Notes: generated by a model from the sequence alone, not told the origin. DNA of 64,000 bases from Xanthobacteraceae bacterium (GCA_029266425.1 JAQSWY010000016.1:42452-106451); one strand, 5' to 3'. Positions 17,535 to 27,654 are shown, counted from the stretch's first letter. Numbers and translations are program-made.

Positions 17535-18004
17535 TCGTCGAGCCGTCCGTCTTCGCGGGAATCGAGCTCGCCCAGCACCGCTTCGAAATCCTTGGCCTCG
17601 CGGAAATTGCGATAGACGCTGGCGAAGCGGACATAGGCGACGTCGTCGAGCTGCTTCAGGCTCTCCATCACCAGTTCGCCGATGGTCTCCGAGCCGATCT
17701 CGCTCTCGCCCATGCTTTCCAGCCGGCGCACCAGGCCCGACACCAGCCGCTCGACCCGCTCGGCATCGACCGGGCGCTTGCGCAGCGCAATCTCAATGGA
17801 GCGGGCGAGCTTGTCGCGGTCGAACGGCACGCGCCGTCCGGAACGCTTCACTACGGTGAGCTCGCGCAACTGGACGCGCTCGAAGGTGGTGAAGCGGCCG
17901 CCGCAATCCGGGCAGATGCGGCGGCGGCGAATCGCGGCGCTGTCCTCGGTCGGCCGGGAGTCCTTCACCTGGGTGTCGAGACTCCCGCAATAGGGGCAGC
18001 GCAT
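17531..18004 (-). CDS. nrdR: Transcriptional repressor NrdR
   Basis: ATP/dATP-sensing repressor of ribonucleotide reductase genes. The 157-residue protein opens with a zinc ribbon (MRCPYCGS, then [15 protein letters not shown]) and continues with an ATP-cone domain ([19 protein letters not shown]). It lies between glyA and ribD, the conserved position in this order, coupled to ribD by a four-base overlap. Confidence 0.97.
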   Translation of the reverse strand: MRCPYCGSLDTQVKDSRPTEDSAAIRRRRICPDCGGRFTTFERVQLRELTVVKRSGRRVPFDRDKLARSIEIALRKRPVDAERVERLVSGLVRRLESMGESEIGSETIGELVMESLKQLDDVAYVRFASVYRNFREAKDFEAVLGELDSREDGRLDE

Positions 18005-18069
18005 CGGAGTTCCTCAGTTGGCGACTCGCATCAGGTGTCGCGAATCGCCACCAATTGTAGCGCTTCCCC

Positions 18070-19371
18070 TCAATTATAGATGGGGAAGCGTGCCAGCAGG
18101 CCTGCCACTTTCTCGCGAACCGCCGCCTCTACGAGACTGTCCTCGTCGGTGCCCTTCTGCGAGAGCACGTCGAGCACCTCGGCGATCATGTCGCCGACCT
18201 GCTGGAATTCGGCGACGCCGAAGCCGCGCGTGGTACCGGCCGGGGTACCGAGGCGCACGCCGGAGGTGACCATCGGCTTTTCCGGGTCGAACGGGATGCC
18301 GTTCTTGTTGCAGGTGATGTGGGCGCGGCCGAGCGCGGCCTCCGACACCTTGCCGGTGAGCTTCTTCGGCCGGAGATCGACCAGCATCAGGTGCGTGTCG
18401 GTGCCGCCGGAGACGATGGAGAAGCCGTGGCCCTTGAGGTTTTCCGCAAGTGCCTTGGCGTTTTCGACGACGTTCTTCGCGTAGAGCTTGAACTCGGGGC
18501 GCAGCGCCTCGCCGAACGCCACCGCCTTGGCGGCGATGACATGCATCAGCGGCCCGCCCTGCGTGCCGGGGAAAATGGCGGAGTTGAACTTCTTCGCCAG
18601 ATCCTCGTCATTGGTGAGGATCATGCCGCCGCGCGGGCCGCGCAGCGTCTTGTGGGTGGTGGTGGTGGTGACATGGGCGTGCGGCACCGGGTTCGGGTGC
18701 GCGCCGCCGGCCACTAGGCCGGCGAAGTGGGCCATGTCGACCATCAGATACGCGCCGACGGAATCGGCAATGGCGCGCATCTTCGCGAAGTCGATATGGC
18801 GCGGATAGGCCGAGCCGCCGGCGATGATGACCTTCGGTTTGTGCTCGTCGGCGAGCTTCGCCACTTCCTCATAGTCGATGCGCTGGTCGTCCTGGCGCAC
18901 ATTGTACGGTACTGGCTTGAACCACTTGCCGGAAAGGCTCACCGGCGCGCCGTGGGTCAGGTGTCCGCCGGCGGCGAGATTGAGGCCGAGGAAGGTGTCG
19001 CCCGGCTGCATCAGCGCGAAGAACACCGCGGTGTTGGCCTGCGCGCCCGAGTGCGGCTGCACATTGGCGAAACCGGCGCCGAACAGCTTCTTGGCGCGCT
19101 CGATGGCGAGCGTCTCGGCGATGTCGACATATTGGCAGCCGCCATAATAGCGGCGGCCCGGATAGCCTTCGGCGTACTTGTTGGTAAGGACGGAGCCCTG
19201 CGCCTCGAGCACGGCCCTCGAGACGATGTTCTCGGAGGCGATCAGCTCGATCTCGTCGCGCTGGCGGCCGAGCTCGGCACGAACCGCCCCGGCAAGCTCG
19301 GGATCGGTCTCGTCGAGCGACGCGGAAAAGAATGTCGCGGTGTCTGCGACCGTGTTGGCAAGCGAGGACAT
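18070..19371 (-). CDS. glyA: Serine hydroxymethyltransferase
   Basis: PLP enzyme that converts serine and tetrahydrofolate to glycine and methylene-THF, the main source of one-carbon units. I start it at the ATG at 19371 ([15 protein letters not shown]), giving 433 residues; the longer open frame upstream codes Arg-rich non-homologous sequence. Motifs are [20 protein letters not shown] ([14 protein letters not shown]), [33 protein letters not shown] and the cofactor lysine in [15 protein letters not shown]. It is the first gene of the glyA-nrdR-rib-nusB-thiL series; the gap to nrdR is 65 bases. Confidence 0.97.
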   Translation of the reverse strand: MSSLANTVADTATFFSASLDETDPELAGAVRAELGRQRDEIELIASENIVSRAVLEAQGSVLTNKYAEGYPGRRYYGGCQYVDIAETLAIERAKKLFGAGFANVQPHSGAQANTAVFFALMQPGDTFLGLNLAAGGHLTHGAPVSLSGKWFKPVPYNVRQDDQRIDYEEVAKLADEHKPKVIIAGGSAYPRHIDFAKMRAIADSVGAYLMVDMAHFAGLVAGGAHPNPVPHAHVTTTTTHKTLRGPRGGMILTNDEDLAKKFNSAIFPGTQGGPLMHVIAAKAVAFGEALRPEFKLYAKNVVENAKALAENLKGHGFSIVSGGTDTHLMLVDLRPKKLTGKVSEAALGRAHITCNKNGIPFDPEKPMVTSGVRLGTPAGTTRGFGVAEFQQVGDMIAEVLDVLSQKGTDEDSLVEAAVREKVAGLLARFPIYN

Positions 19372-19564
19372 AGGCCGGGCTCCATGGCTCGGGCGGCGGG
19401 AACGGCGGAATGGCCGCCGTGCCCGGCCGGAAACATCGTCCGGTCGCTTAGCACAGCGTCTCCAGCCTTTCAAAGCACGCCCGACGCAGAGCCGCCTTGC
19501 ACGCAGGCGACGCCCGCACCGGCTTCTCGCGTCCCGGCAAGTTCCGGCCGGCACAGTTCCTATT

Positions 19565-19587
19565 CCCTCTCCCCGTCGGGGAGAGGG
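19565..19587. repeat. Perfect 10-bp-arm palindrome between ldtR and glyA
   Basis: CCCTCTCCCC (19565-19574) and GGGGAGAGGG (19578-19587) are exact reverse complements around GTC. It lies 46 bases after the ldtR stop and about 190 bases upstream of glyA. Similar CCCTCTCCCC palindromes are dispersed in many alphaproteobacterial genomes; here it may also end ldtR transcription. Confidence 0.65.
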
Positions 19588-19633
19588 AGCCAGCCGCTCT
19601 CTTGGCCTGCGCCGCCGAGTTCCAGCCGGCCCC

Positions 19634-20146
19634 TCAGAGCCGGTAGAGAATCTGGTCGGTCCAGAAGCGCTCCAGGCGAACCAGGGCCTTGTTGATGACC
19701 TGGAAGTCCTGGGCGCCGATGCCGCCGATCTGCTCGATCGTGGTGATGTGCTTCTGGTAAAGCTTCTCCACGATGTCGCGCACCTCCTCGCCCTTGTCGG
19801 TCAGCTTGATGCGGACCGAGCGCCGGTCGATGCGCGAGCGCTGATGGTGCAGATAGCCCATCTCGACCAGCTTCTTCAGGTTGTAGGAGACGTTGGAGCC
19901 GAGATAGTAGCCCCGGGTGCGCAATTCACCGGCGGTGAGTTCGGCATCGCCGATGTTGAACAGCAGCAGCGCCTGCACACTGTTCACGTCGGAGCGGCCG
20001 CGCCGATCGAACTCGTCCTTGATAACGTCCAAGAGCCGGCGATGGAGACGCTCGACGAGGGTGAGCGCCTCCATGTAAAGCGGCCGAATTTCTTCGCGAC
20101 GTTCATCGGTCTTGGCGGTTTCTACCGCCTGTGCATTGCTCTTCAT
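19634..20146 (-). CDS. ldtR: MarR-family transcriptional regulator LdtR
   Basis: MarR-type winged-helix regulator known in Liberibacter and Sinorhizobium to control an L,D-transpeptidase and cell-wall/osmotic stress genes. The match is strong across the protein: [60 protein letters not shown] (recognition helix) and [17 protein letters not shown] in the wing. I choose the ATG at 20146 (170 residues), which has GAGG eight bases upstream; an ATG at 20173 has no good ribosome site. Its promoter region carries two inverted repeats that could be operators. The predicted target transpeptidase gene is not in the window. Confidence 0.88.
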   Translation of the reverse strand: MKSNAQAVETAKTDERREEIRPLYMEALTLVERLHRRLLDVIKDEFDRRGRSDVNSVQALLLFNIGDAELTAGELRTRGYYLGSNVSYNLKKLVEMGYLHHQRSRIDRRSVRIKLTDKGEEVRDIVEKLYQKHITTIEQIGGIGAQDFQVINKALVRLERFWTDQILYRL

Positions 20147-20175
20147 GTCTGACGCCTCAAATTTTATTTTCATTT

Positions 20176-20192
20176 GAGGGATTAGTTCCCTC
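20176..20192. promoter_or_regulatory. Inverted repeat just upstream of ldtR, candidate autoregulatory operator
   Basis: GAGGGA (20176-20181), TTAGT spacer, TCCCTC (20187-20192): perfect six-base arms, 30 bases upstream of the chosen ldtR ATG. Placement fits a MarR-type autoregulatory site, but I have no known LdtR motif to compare. Confidence 0.4.
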
Positions 20193-20261
20193 TGATGCGT
20201 CTGGTTTTACGTGAAGGCTTATAAAAAGCGCTTAAACGGCACGATGAATCTTTAGTGACCT

Positions 20262-20276
20262 CACGTCCTTTACGTG
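20262..20276. promoter_or_regulatory. Second inverted repeat in the ldtR upstream region
   Basis: CACGT (20262-20266), CCTTT, ACGTG (20272-20276): perfect five-base arms. A related half site TTTACGTG occurs at 20207-20213 on the same strand. About 116 bases upstream of the ldtR start; could be a regulator site. Confidence 0.3.
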
Positions 20277-20420
20277 CGGTGAATCCGATCAACTAAACCC
20301 AAGGACCGCAACGGTTTGCACGAGACCGCGCGGGGGCGCCGACGGCGGCCCCGTTTACACCGGCCTAACCATTTCATCTGACTTCGGAATTCGCGATGGC
20401 GCGATACTTGGCCCGAAAGA

Positions 20421-20855
20421 TCAGTCTTCGGACTCGCGCGTCGCCTTGTAGGTCAGGAAGGCGTAGAAGCCGACCAGCAGGGCCTCCACCGCGGCGACGA
20501 AGACGAGGCTGCCGACGCCTTCCGGCGCCGAGGCGTTGATCATGATCTGCACCAGCGTCGTCACCAGCCACAGCACGACGCCCCAGGCCGCGCCGAGCCA
20601 GAGCCCGACCGCCGCGACCGGGTTCATGATGCCGGCCCAGATCACCGCCGATTGCGCGGCGAGCGAGAGACCCTCGAAGCGGCTGACATCGCCGTCCCAG
20701 ATGCCGCAGATCAGCGTCCAGCTATAGACGGTCTTGAGCAGCAGGAAGGCGGCCAGTCCACGCAGATACTGCAGCACCCGCCGCTGCCACGGCCCGAGCC
20801 GGTGCGAAGCCGGTCCCAGCGCGCCGTCGATCGGATCATAGGGCGTCATCGTCAT
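20421..20855 (-). CDS. Small membrane protein (DUF6163-like), function unknown
   Basis: A 144-residue protein with about four hydrophobic helices: LRGLAAFLLLKTVYSWTLIC, SAVIWAGIMNPVAAVGLWLG, VVLWLVTTLVQIMINAS region and a C-terminal VFVAAVEALLVGFYAFLTY. The start at 20855 is fixed by an ATGA overlap with the stop of the hydrolase gene upstream, so it is translated with it. The same neighbourhood (ldtR, this protein, hydratase-like enzyme, hemB) recurs in Hyphomicrobiales as far as I recall. No catalytic motif is visible; function is unknown. Confidence 0.75.
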   Translation of the reverse strand: MTMTPYDPIDGALGPASHRLGPWQRRVLQYLRGLAAFLLLKTVYSWTLICGIWDGDVSRFEGLSLAAQSAVIWAGIMNPVAAVGLWLGAAWGVVLWLVTTLVQIMINASAPEGVGSLVFVAAVEALLVGFYAFLTYKATRESED

Positions 20856-21919
20856 GAAGCGGGAAGCACCAGTTCGTCGGGGAGAGGCGTGTCGAATAGC
20901 GCGGCGATCGCAGCGGGATCGACCTCCTCGAGCCGCGACGGCCGCCACTTGGGCGTCTGATCCTTGTCGATCAATACAGCACGCACGCCCTCGTAGAAAT
21001 CATCGCCATCGAGCATCCGCGTCACGACGCGGAATTCCAGGCCGAGGCACCCGGCCAAATCCTGCGAGAGCCCGCGCCGCATCTGCTCGAAAGCAATGCA
21101 GACGCTGGTCGGCGAAGCGCGGCGGATAGTCGAGAGCTGGAGACGGGCGAACTCGGCCTCGGTCCCCTCGCCTCGCCCGGCATGTTCCAGCGCCGCCACC
21201 ACCGCCGGCACGGTGCCGCCGGCGAAGATGCGGTCGATCACCGGATAGAGGCCCTTGAGCGTCGGTTCCGGCGGCACCGCGGCGAACCGATCGAGCACCG
21301 CGTGCATCGCCTCGCCGCTCGCCAGCACTTCGATCAGGTCCGGCCAGCGCTCGGCCGGGACATGATGGGTGTAGAGGCCGAGCGCCATGGCGTCCGGCAT
21401 GCCGATGCGTGCCCCGGTCATGGCAAGGAAGGTGCCGGCCCAGCCCGGCAGGCGCGGCAGCACATAGGTGCCGCCGACATCGGGGAACAGGCCGATGGCG
21501 ACTTCGGGCATGGCGAAGCCGAGCTTCTCGCCGGCAACGCGATACCGCCCGTGCCCGGATACCCCGAACCCGCCGCCGAAGCACAACCCATCGACCAGGG
21601 AGACATAGGGCTTCGGATAACGCGAGATCAGATGGTTCAGCGCGTACTCGTCGCGCCAGAACGCCCTCGCCTGCTCTTTGCGACCCGTGCTGCCGAGCTC
21701 GGCCATATGGCGCACGTCTCCGCCGACGCAGAAGGCGCGCTCATGGGCCGAATGCAGCACCACATGTTCGACGGCGTTGTCGTCGATCCAGGCGTCGAGC
21801 TGCGCCCGCATGGCGAGCACCATGGCGTGCGTGATGGCATTGAGTGCGTTCGGGCGGTCGAGGGTGATGATGCCGGCAGCGCCGCGCACCTCGAAGCCAA
21901 TGCCGATATTGCCGGTCAC
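20852..21919 (-). CDS. 3-hydroxyisobutyryl-CoA hydrolase (enoyl-CoA hydratase family)
   Basis: Crotonase-fold enzyme of 355 residues. The segments GIITLDRPNALNAITHAMV, RAFCVGGDVRHMAELG (oxyanion-hole GGD), DGLCFGGGFGVSGHGRYRVA and AMPEVAIGLFPDVGGTYVLPRL carry the Glu and the PDVGG Asp typical of HIBCH rather than of simple hydratases; the long C-terminal part (LEFRVVTRMLDGDDFYEGVRA, DKDQTPKWRP) is also HIBCH-like. Expected role is valine catabolism. The GTG at 21919, with GAGGGG six bases upstream, is the best start; the extension to 22030 is not protein-like. Confidence 0.87.
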   Translation of the reverse strand: MTGNIGIGFEVRGAAGIITLDRPNALNAITHAMVLAMRAQLDAWIDDNAVEHVVLHSAHERAFCVGGDVRHMAELGSTGRKEQARAFWRDEYALNHLISRYPKPYVSLVDGLCFGGGFGVSGHGRYRVAGEKLGFAMPEVAIGLFPDVGGTYVLPRLPGWAGTFLAMTGARIGMPDAMALGLYTHHVPAERWPDLIEVLASGEAMHAVLDRFAAVPPEPTLKGLYPVIDRIFAGGTVPAVVAALEHAGRGEGTEAEFARLQLSTIRRASPTSVCIAFEQMRRGLSQDLAGCLGLEFRVVTRMLDGDDFYEGVRAVLIDKDQTPKWRPSRLEEVDPAAIAALFDTPLPDELVLPAS

Positions 21920-22083
21920 GAATCCCCTCGGATGCTGCCGCCCGTGATGGCAATAGCCCCTGCGGCGGCATTTTGTAAGCCATAGGCGTCGTTCTGCCTG
22001 AGCATCCTTCGAGGCTCGCCGCACTCTCACCTCAGAGTCTCACTCAAAACTCGCTGAAAGCGGGGCGAACCGTCCCCTCACAC

Positions 22084-22169
22084 CTCATCCCCGGACTTGA
22101 CCCGGGGACCCAGATTTTGACCGGGTGCATGCGGCTTGACTGGGTCCCCGGATCAAGTCCGGGGATGAG
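22084..22169. repeat. Large intergenic inverted repeat (REP-like, family A)
   Basis: A 30-base left arm (22084-22113, starting CTCATCCCCGGACTTGACCC) is the reverse complement of the right arm (22140-22169, ending AAGTCCGGGGATGAG) with one mismatch, around a 26-base loop. The 21920-22394 gap otherwise contains a second palindrome and the hemB promoter. Related elements occur at 35929-36003, 50070-50149 and, decayed, at 55998-56027. Confidence 0.85.
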
Positions 22170-22195
22170 AGCGATTTCGAATTTTCGGTCGGGCT

Positions 22196-22256
22196 CTCAG
22201 GATGACGTCGTGTCTAAGAGAACCCCTCATCCTGAGGCGCCCGGCTCTTGCCGGGC
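22196..22256. repeat. Two further hairpins upstream of hemB
   Basis: CTCAGGATGA (22196-22205) pairs with TCATCCTGAG (22227-22236), and GCCCGGC (22239-22245) pairs with GCCGGGC (22250-22256). Together with 22084-22169 this makes a cluster of palindromes about 140-310 bases upstream of hemB. Confidence 0.6.
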
Positions 22257-22355
22257 AGTCGGCGCCCATCGATCCCCGCGTCACCATGCCCTGCGGCGCG
22301 CTGTCCCCTGCTTGACCGCGATGATCGGGCGCATATCGCGCTTCACGCAATATGA

Positions 22356-23447
<1,092 letters not shown>

Positions 23448-23470
23448 CGGCCACCGCCGGGAAGCTCGCG

Positions 23471-23518
23471 CATGTTCCGCAAAAGTTGGAAGACTTTTGC
23501 AATGAGAGCATGCTCCAG
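23471..23518. repeat. Intergenic palindromic element (family B), downstream of hemB
   Basis: The 24 bases 23474-23497 (starting GTTCCGCAAAAGTTGG) are identical to the reverse complement of 38987-39010. The element is bounded by GCATG-type ends that can pair (GCATGT at 23470, AGCATGC at 23507). Probably a dispersed, RNA-folding repeat; may also terminate hemB. Confidence 0.75.
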
Positions 23519-23592
23519 CCTGTCAGATCCAGGGCTCTGCCTTTTCGCTCGAATGATTCCATCCGAGCGGATAGCGCCCTAGGTTACCCGGC

Positions 23593-24915
23593 ATGCGCAT
23601 TTTCGCCGCCCTCGTCCTGCTCGCCTTGCTTCTCCTGTCCGCCGCATGCAGCTCGGTGATCGATGCCGACCAGGCGCGCATCTGCCGCGCCGTCGCGCCC
23701 GCTCTGTACGACGAAGGCGCGAGCATTCGCGAGATCGCCCTCATCCCGGTACCCGACGAGGCGGACACGCTGCGCCTCACCTATACGGCACCCGAGGACG
23801 GCGTCACCCGGCCGCGCTGGCTGACCTGCAGCTTCGCCGGCCGATCCGGCGTCGACCGCTTCGATCTCGTCTCCGTCCACACCGACGCCGGCCCGTTGAG
23901 CGACATCAAGCTTTTCATCCTGAAGCGCTGGTGGCTTGCCGACGCCACGCCGACCATCGACCGCGTCCCGGCCTTCGTGCTCTCGATGAAGGCGGCCTAT
24001 TGGCTGCAGCAGGGCCTGAACGGGCTGACGCTCGCCGGCATCTACGGCCTCGTCGCCACCAGCTTCGCTCTGGTCTACGGCCTGCTCGGGCGGATCAATC
24101 TCGCCTTCGGCGAAATCGCGGTGACCGGCGGCGTCAATATGCTCGTCGCCTCCGGGGTGGCGATGAGCTTCGGCCGCCTCGGCGGCGCCGGCCTCGCCGT
24201 CGCGCTCATCGCCGGCGTCGCGGCGGCCGGCGTCGCGAGCTGGGTGATAGGCCGGGTGGTCGTCCTGCCCCTCACCCGGCGCTCGCGCTCGCCCCAGCCG
24301 GTGCTGATCGGCACCATCGCGCTCGCCATCGTGATGACCGAGCTGCTGCGCCTAACCTATGGGCTGCGCGAGAACTGGCTGCCGCCGCTGCTCAATATCC
24401 CGGTTCCGCTCGCCGGCGGCGAGGGCTTCATCACCACCATCACCCCGGCGCAGATGCTGGCGGCAGGGCTCGGCATGACAGGTGCCTCGATCCTGCTCGG
24501 CCTGCTCGCCTTCACCAGTTATGGCCGCTCCTGGCGCGCCTATGCCGACGACCCGTTGATGGCGTCACTGCTCGGCGTCGATGCCCCGCGCCTGCTCGCC
24601 ACGACGTTCGTGCTCTCGGGCGCCGCGGCGGGGCTGGCCGGCACGGTCGCGGTGATCGCCTATGGCACCATCGAGCCCGGCGCCGGCATCTCCATCGGGC
24701 TGAAGGCGCTGATCTCGGCCGTCATCGGCGGAATCGGGTCGATCCCCGGGGCGTTTCTCGGTGCCATTCTGGTCGCCGGCGTCGAAACGCTCTGGTCCTC
24801 GGCCATAAATATCGTGTATCGCGACGTGGCGATCTATTCGCTACTCGTTGCCTTTCTCGTGCTGCGGCCGGGTGGGCTGCTCAACCGGGCGGCTCCGACG
24901 CCGCGGGAATTCTGA
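23593..24915 (+). CDS. LivH-like ABC permease with an N-terminal lipoprotein-like domain
   Basis: The C-terminal 300 residues (from about 135) are a branched-chain amino acid permease of the LivH type: LQQGLNGLTLAGIYGLVATSFALVYGLLGRINLAFGE (GLNGLTLAGIYGLVATSFAL), IGTIALAIVMTELLRLTYGLR and the coupling-loop region SLLGVDAPRLLATTFVLSGA with eight or so helices. The first ~125 residues are different: a signal-like helix with a lipobox LSAAC (Cys19) followed by a ~100-residue soluble segment with two further Cys. No LivM, ATPase or receptor gene is adjacent; threonine ammonia-lyase starts 8 bases after its stop. Either an orphan permease fused to an exported domain, or the N-terminal helix is simply a membrane anchor. 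Confidence 0.8.
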   Translation: MRIFAALVLLALLLLSAACSSVIDADQARICRAVAPALYDEGASIREIALIPVPDEADTLRLTYTAPEDGVTRPRWLTCSFAGRSGVDRFDLVSVHTDAGPLSDIKLFILKRWWLADATPTIDRVPAFVLSMKAAYWLQQGLNGLTLAGIYGLVATSFALVYGLLGRINLAFGEIAVTGGVNMLVASGVAMSFGRLGGAGLAVALIAGVAAAGVASWVIGRVVVLPLTRRSRSPQPVLIGTIALAIVMTELLRLTYGLRENWLPPLLNIPVPLAGGEGFITTITPAQMLAAGLGMTGASILLGLLAFTSYGRSWRAYADDPLMASLLGVDAPRLLATTFVLSGAAAGLAGTVAVIAYGTIEPGAGISIGLKALISAVIGGIGSIPGAFLGAILVAGVETLWSSAINIVYRDVAIYSLLVAFLVLRPGGLLNRAAPTPREF

Positions 24916-24923
24916 GCCCCTCC

Positions 24924-26153
24924 ATGACTTTGCCCGTCTCGCCTGCCGATGTCGCCGCCGCCCGCCTGCTGCTCACCGGCGCCATCCTGCGTACCCCGAC
25001 ACTGCCGGCGCCGCGCCTCTCCGCGATTACCGGCGCGCATGTGTTCGTGAAGTACGAGAACCTCCAGGTGACCGCGAGCTTCAAGGAGCGCGGCGCGCTG
25101 GTGAAGCTCGCCAGCCTCTCGGCGGAGGAGCGGGCCCGCGGCGTCGTCGCGATGTCGGCCGGCAACCATGCGCAGGCAGTCGCCTACCATGCGCGCCGCC
25201 TCGGCATCAAAGCCACCATCGTCATGCCGAAGCACACCCCGATCGTGAAGGTCGCCGCCACAGGAGCGCATGGCGCCCGCGTGGTACTGCACGGCGAAAG
25301 TGTCGCCGACGCCCATGAGGAGGCCGACCGTATCGCCAAGGAGGAACGCCTGGTCTGGGTGCACCCCTATGACGACGTCCATGTCATTGCCGGCCAGGGT
25401 TCCATCGCCGCCGAGATGCTCGAGGACGCGCCCGACCTCGATGCCATGCTGGTGCCGATCGGCGGCGGCGGGCTGATCTCCGGCATGGCGATCGCCGCCA
25501 AGCATCTGCGCCCGGACATCGAGGTGGTCGGCGTCGAGACCACGCTCTACCCCGCCATGTGGAACGCCCTGCACCAGGAGAACCTGCCCTGCGAGGGCCC
25601 GACGCTGGCGGAAGGCATCGCGGTGAAGAATGTCGGCGCGCTGACCCGCGAGGTGGTCTCCGCGCTGGTCTCCGACGTCGTGCTGATCGACGAGCCGACC
25701 TTCGAGCGCGCAGTGAACCTCTTCCTCACCCAGCAGAAGACGCTGGCGGAGGGCGCCGGCGCGGCCGGCCTCGCCGCGCTGCTGGCGGATCCGGACCGCT
25801 ACCGCGGCCGCAATGTCGGCCTCGTCGTCTCCGGCGGCAATATCGACCCGCGCATCGTCGCCTCGATCATGCTGCGCGAACTGGAGCGCGAGGAGCGCAT
25901 CGTCTCCTTCCGCTTCTCCATGCTCGACCGTCCGGGCGAGCTCGGCATCATCTCGACCTTGCTGGGCCGGCTCGGCGCCAACATCCTCGAAGTCGAGCAC
26001 AAGCGGCATTTCCTCGACGTGCACGCCAAGGGCGCCCGGCTCGACGTCACCGTGGAGACGCGCGATCGTGCGCATGCTGAGGAGGTGCACCGCGCCCTCG
26101 TCGAAGACGGCATGGACGTGGTGCGCATCGACTGGCACTCGGCGGGCCACTGA
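24924..26153 (+). CDS. Threonine ammonia-lyase (threonine dehydratase)
   Basis: PLP enzyme that deaminates threonine to 2-oxobutanoate, feeding isoleucine synthesis or threonine catabolism. The 409-residue protein has the PLP lysine in ASFKERGALVKLA, the SAGNHAQAVAYHARRLG loop, the phosphate-binding PIGGGGLISG and one C-terminal ACT domain (FRFSMLDRPGELGIISTLLG). One ACT domain and the length fit the TdcB/IlvA short form found in Alphaproteobacteria. The start is the ATG at 24924, 8 bases after the permease stop, so the pair may be co-transcribed, which would suit a branched-chain amino acid link. Confidence 0.93.
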   Translation: MTLPVSPADVAAARLLLTGAILRTPTLPAPRLSAITGAHVFVKYENLQVTASFKERGALVKLASLSAEERARGVVAMSAGNHAQAVAYHARRLGIKATIVMPKHTPIVKVAATGAHGARVVLHGESVADAHEEADRIAKEERLVWVHPYDDVHVIAGQGSIAAEMLEDAPDLDAMLVPIGGGGLISGMAIAAKHLRPDIEVVGVETTLYPAMWNALHQENLPCEGPTLAEGIAVKNVGALTREVVSALVSDVVLIDEPTFERAVNLFLTQQKTLAEGAGAAGLAALLADPDRYRGRNVGLVVSGGNIDPRIVASIMLRELEREERIVSFRFSMLDRPGELGIISTLLGRLGANILEVEHKRHFLDVHAKGARLDVTVETRDRAHAEEVHRALVEDGMDVVRIDWHSAGH

Positions 26154-26235
26154 ACGGAAACGGGGCATTTTCCTGCCTCTTGCCCCATGGGAGCCGCCCC
26201 ACCACTTTTTCGGTGAGAGCAGAGGAGGCTCGCGC

Positions 26236-26760
26236 ATGTCCGATATTCCCAAACTCGGCGCTTCGGGCGAGCCCAAGCCCTATGCCTATGATCCCGTCAC
26301 CCAGCCGGAATATTTCGAGGGTGTGCTGGCACGGCGTTTCATCGCCTTCCTGATTGATGCGGTGATCATTTTCGGCCCGCTGGTGCTGGCCTCGATCTTC
26401 ATCTTCGTGTTTGGCATCGTGACCTTCGGCCTCGGCTGGTTCCTGTTCAGCCTGCTCAGCCCCGCCTTCGTCATCTGGGCGCTGACCTATACCGGCTTGA
26501 CGCTCGGGGGCCCGAACTCGGCCACCGTTGGCATGCGTGCGGTCGATATCGAGATGCGCCTGTGGTACGGCGCGCCGATGTATTCGCTGCTGGCGGTGAT
26601 GAGCGTCGTGCTGTTCTGGGTGTCGGTCAGCGTGTTGACGCCGTTCGTGGTCATCATCGGCCTGTTCAACGGCCGCCGCCGCCTGCTCCACGACTACGTG
26701 CTCGGCACGGTGGTGACCAATACCGAGGCCCGCGCGGCCAACCTGCGGCGGTATCGCTGA
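26236..26760 (+). CDS. RDD family membrane protein
   Basis: A 174-residue protein with three to four hydrophobic helices and the RDD signature: GVLARRFIAFLIDAVIIFGPLV near residue 30 (ARRFIAFLIDAVI, the Arg and Asp that name the family), GGPNSATVGMRAVDIEMRL and RRLLHDYVLGTVV at the end. Start at 26236 with AGAGGAGG upstream. It precedes the bpt gene, an order I recall as common in this group. Transport or stress roles have been suggested for the family; none can be assigned here. Confidence 0.9.
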   Translation: MSDIPKLGASGEPKPYAYDPVTQPEYFEGVLARRFIAFLIDAVIIFGPLVLASIFIFVFGIVTFGLGWFLFSLLSPAFVIWALTYTGLTLGGPNSATVGMRAVDIEMRLWYGAPMYSLLAVMSVVLFWVSVSVLTPFVVIIGLFNGRRRLLHDYVLGTVVTNTEARAANLRRYR

Positions 26761-26845
26761 TCAAAAGTTTTGCGACCTTCGCTTTCGCCTTTGACGCGCC
26801 TCGCGTCCCGCGCGATCCTCAGCGAAGGAATCCTTTGACACTGCC

Positions 26846-27595
26846 GTGACCGAGCACCCGCGCGACACTCCGCAATTCTACCTGACGGCACCCTCGCCGT
26901 GCCCCTATCTGCCGGGGCGCGAAGAACGCAAAGTGTTCACCCACCTGGTCGGCGAACGCGCTCCGCAGCTCAATGACGTGCTCACCCATGGCGGCTTCCG
27001 CCGCAGCCAGTCGATCGCCTATCGGCCGGCCTGCGAGCATTGCCGCGCCTGCGTCTCGGTGCGCATCGTCGCCGCCGAATTCAAGGAGACGCGCAGCTTC
27101 CGCCGCCTGCGCCAGGCCAATGAAGACATCATCGGCGACATGCGTGCCGCGGTGCCGACCGCCGAGCAATACTCCCTGTTCCGGGCCTATCTCGACAGCC
27201 GGCACAGCGACGGCGGCATGGCCGACATGACGGTGCTCGACTACGCGATGATGGTCGAGGACAGCCATGTGCGCACCCGCATCGTGGAATACCGCCGGCG
27301 CGGCCCGGACACCGCCATCCATGGCCGCGGCCAGGGACCGCTCTATGCGGTGGCGCTGACCGACGTGCTCGCCGACGGCCTGTCCATGGTCTACTCCTTC
27401 TACGAGCCGGACGAGCCGCAGCGCTCGCTCGGCACCTACATGATCCTCGATCATGTCGCCAAGGCTCGTCAGATGGGCCTGCCCTACGTCTATCTGGGCT
27501 ATTGGGTCGATGGCTCGCCGAAGATGGACTACAAGCGCCGCTTCCTGCCCCAGGAGCGCCTCGCCCCGCAGGGTTGGGAGCGCGTGGACGGCTAG
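26846..27595 (+). CDS. bpt: Aspartate/glutamate leucyltransferase (arginyltransferase family)
   Basis: Attaches an amino acid from tRNA to N-terminal acidic residues of proteins, marking them for ClpAP degradation (N-degron pathway). The 249-residue product has the Cys-rich N-terminus ([32 protein letters not shown]) and C-terminal [29 protein letters not shown] ([19 protein letters not shown]). The start is GTG at 26846. Its TAG stop coincides with the edge of a 39-base palindrome at 27593-27631 that looks like an insertion-sequence end, so the last codon may have been altered by an insertion. Confidence 0.92.
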   Translation: MTEHPRDTPQFYLTAPSPCPYLPGREERKVFTHLVGERAPQLNDVLTHGGFRRSQSIAYRPACEHCRACVSVRIVAAEFKETRSFRRLRQANEDIIGDMRAAVPTAEQYSLFRAYLDSRHSDGGMADMTVLDYAMMVEDSHVRTRIVEYRRRGPDTAIHGRGQGPLYAVALTDVLADGLSMVYSFYEPDEPQRSLGTYMILDHVAKARQMGLPYVYLGYWVDGSPKMDYKRRFLPQERLAPQGWERVDG

Positions 27596-27631
27596 GGCGT
27601 GGACTCATTGACGCTATGGTACGCGCCCTAG
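27593..27631. mobile_element. Probable insertion-sequence end or MITE-like remnant at the bpt stop
   Basis: TAGGGCG (27593-27599) and CGCCCTA (27624-27630) are exact reverse complements at the ends of a 38-39-base stretch beginning TAGGGCGTGGACTCATTGAC. This start resembles terminal repeats of IS5-family (IS427-type) elements that I recall from related bacteria. A degraded IS5-type transposase lies 1.2 kb away on the other side of the metallo-hydrolase gene. Confidence 0.45.
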
Positions 27632-27654
27632 CTCGGCCCTGACTCAACGAGCGC

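Noticed and set aside
15775..18069. FMN riboswitch in the rib operon
   Set aside because: No matching conserved aptamer sequence between or upstream of rib genes; gene spacing is too short.
19372..19633. Glycine riboswitch before glyA
   Set aside because: The region has a CCCTCTCCCC palindrome but none of the conserved glycine-aptamer sequences.
23646..24923. Upstream extension of the threonine ammonia-lyase frame, making an 835-codon ORF
   Set aside because: The first ~426 codons are in another frame of the permease gene and are Arg-rich; the enzyme starts at the ATG at 24924.
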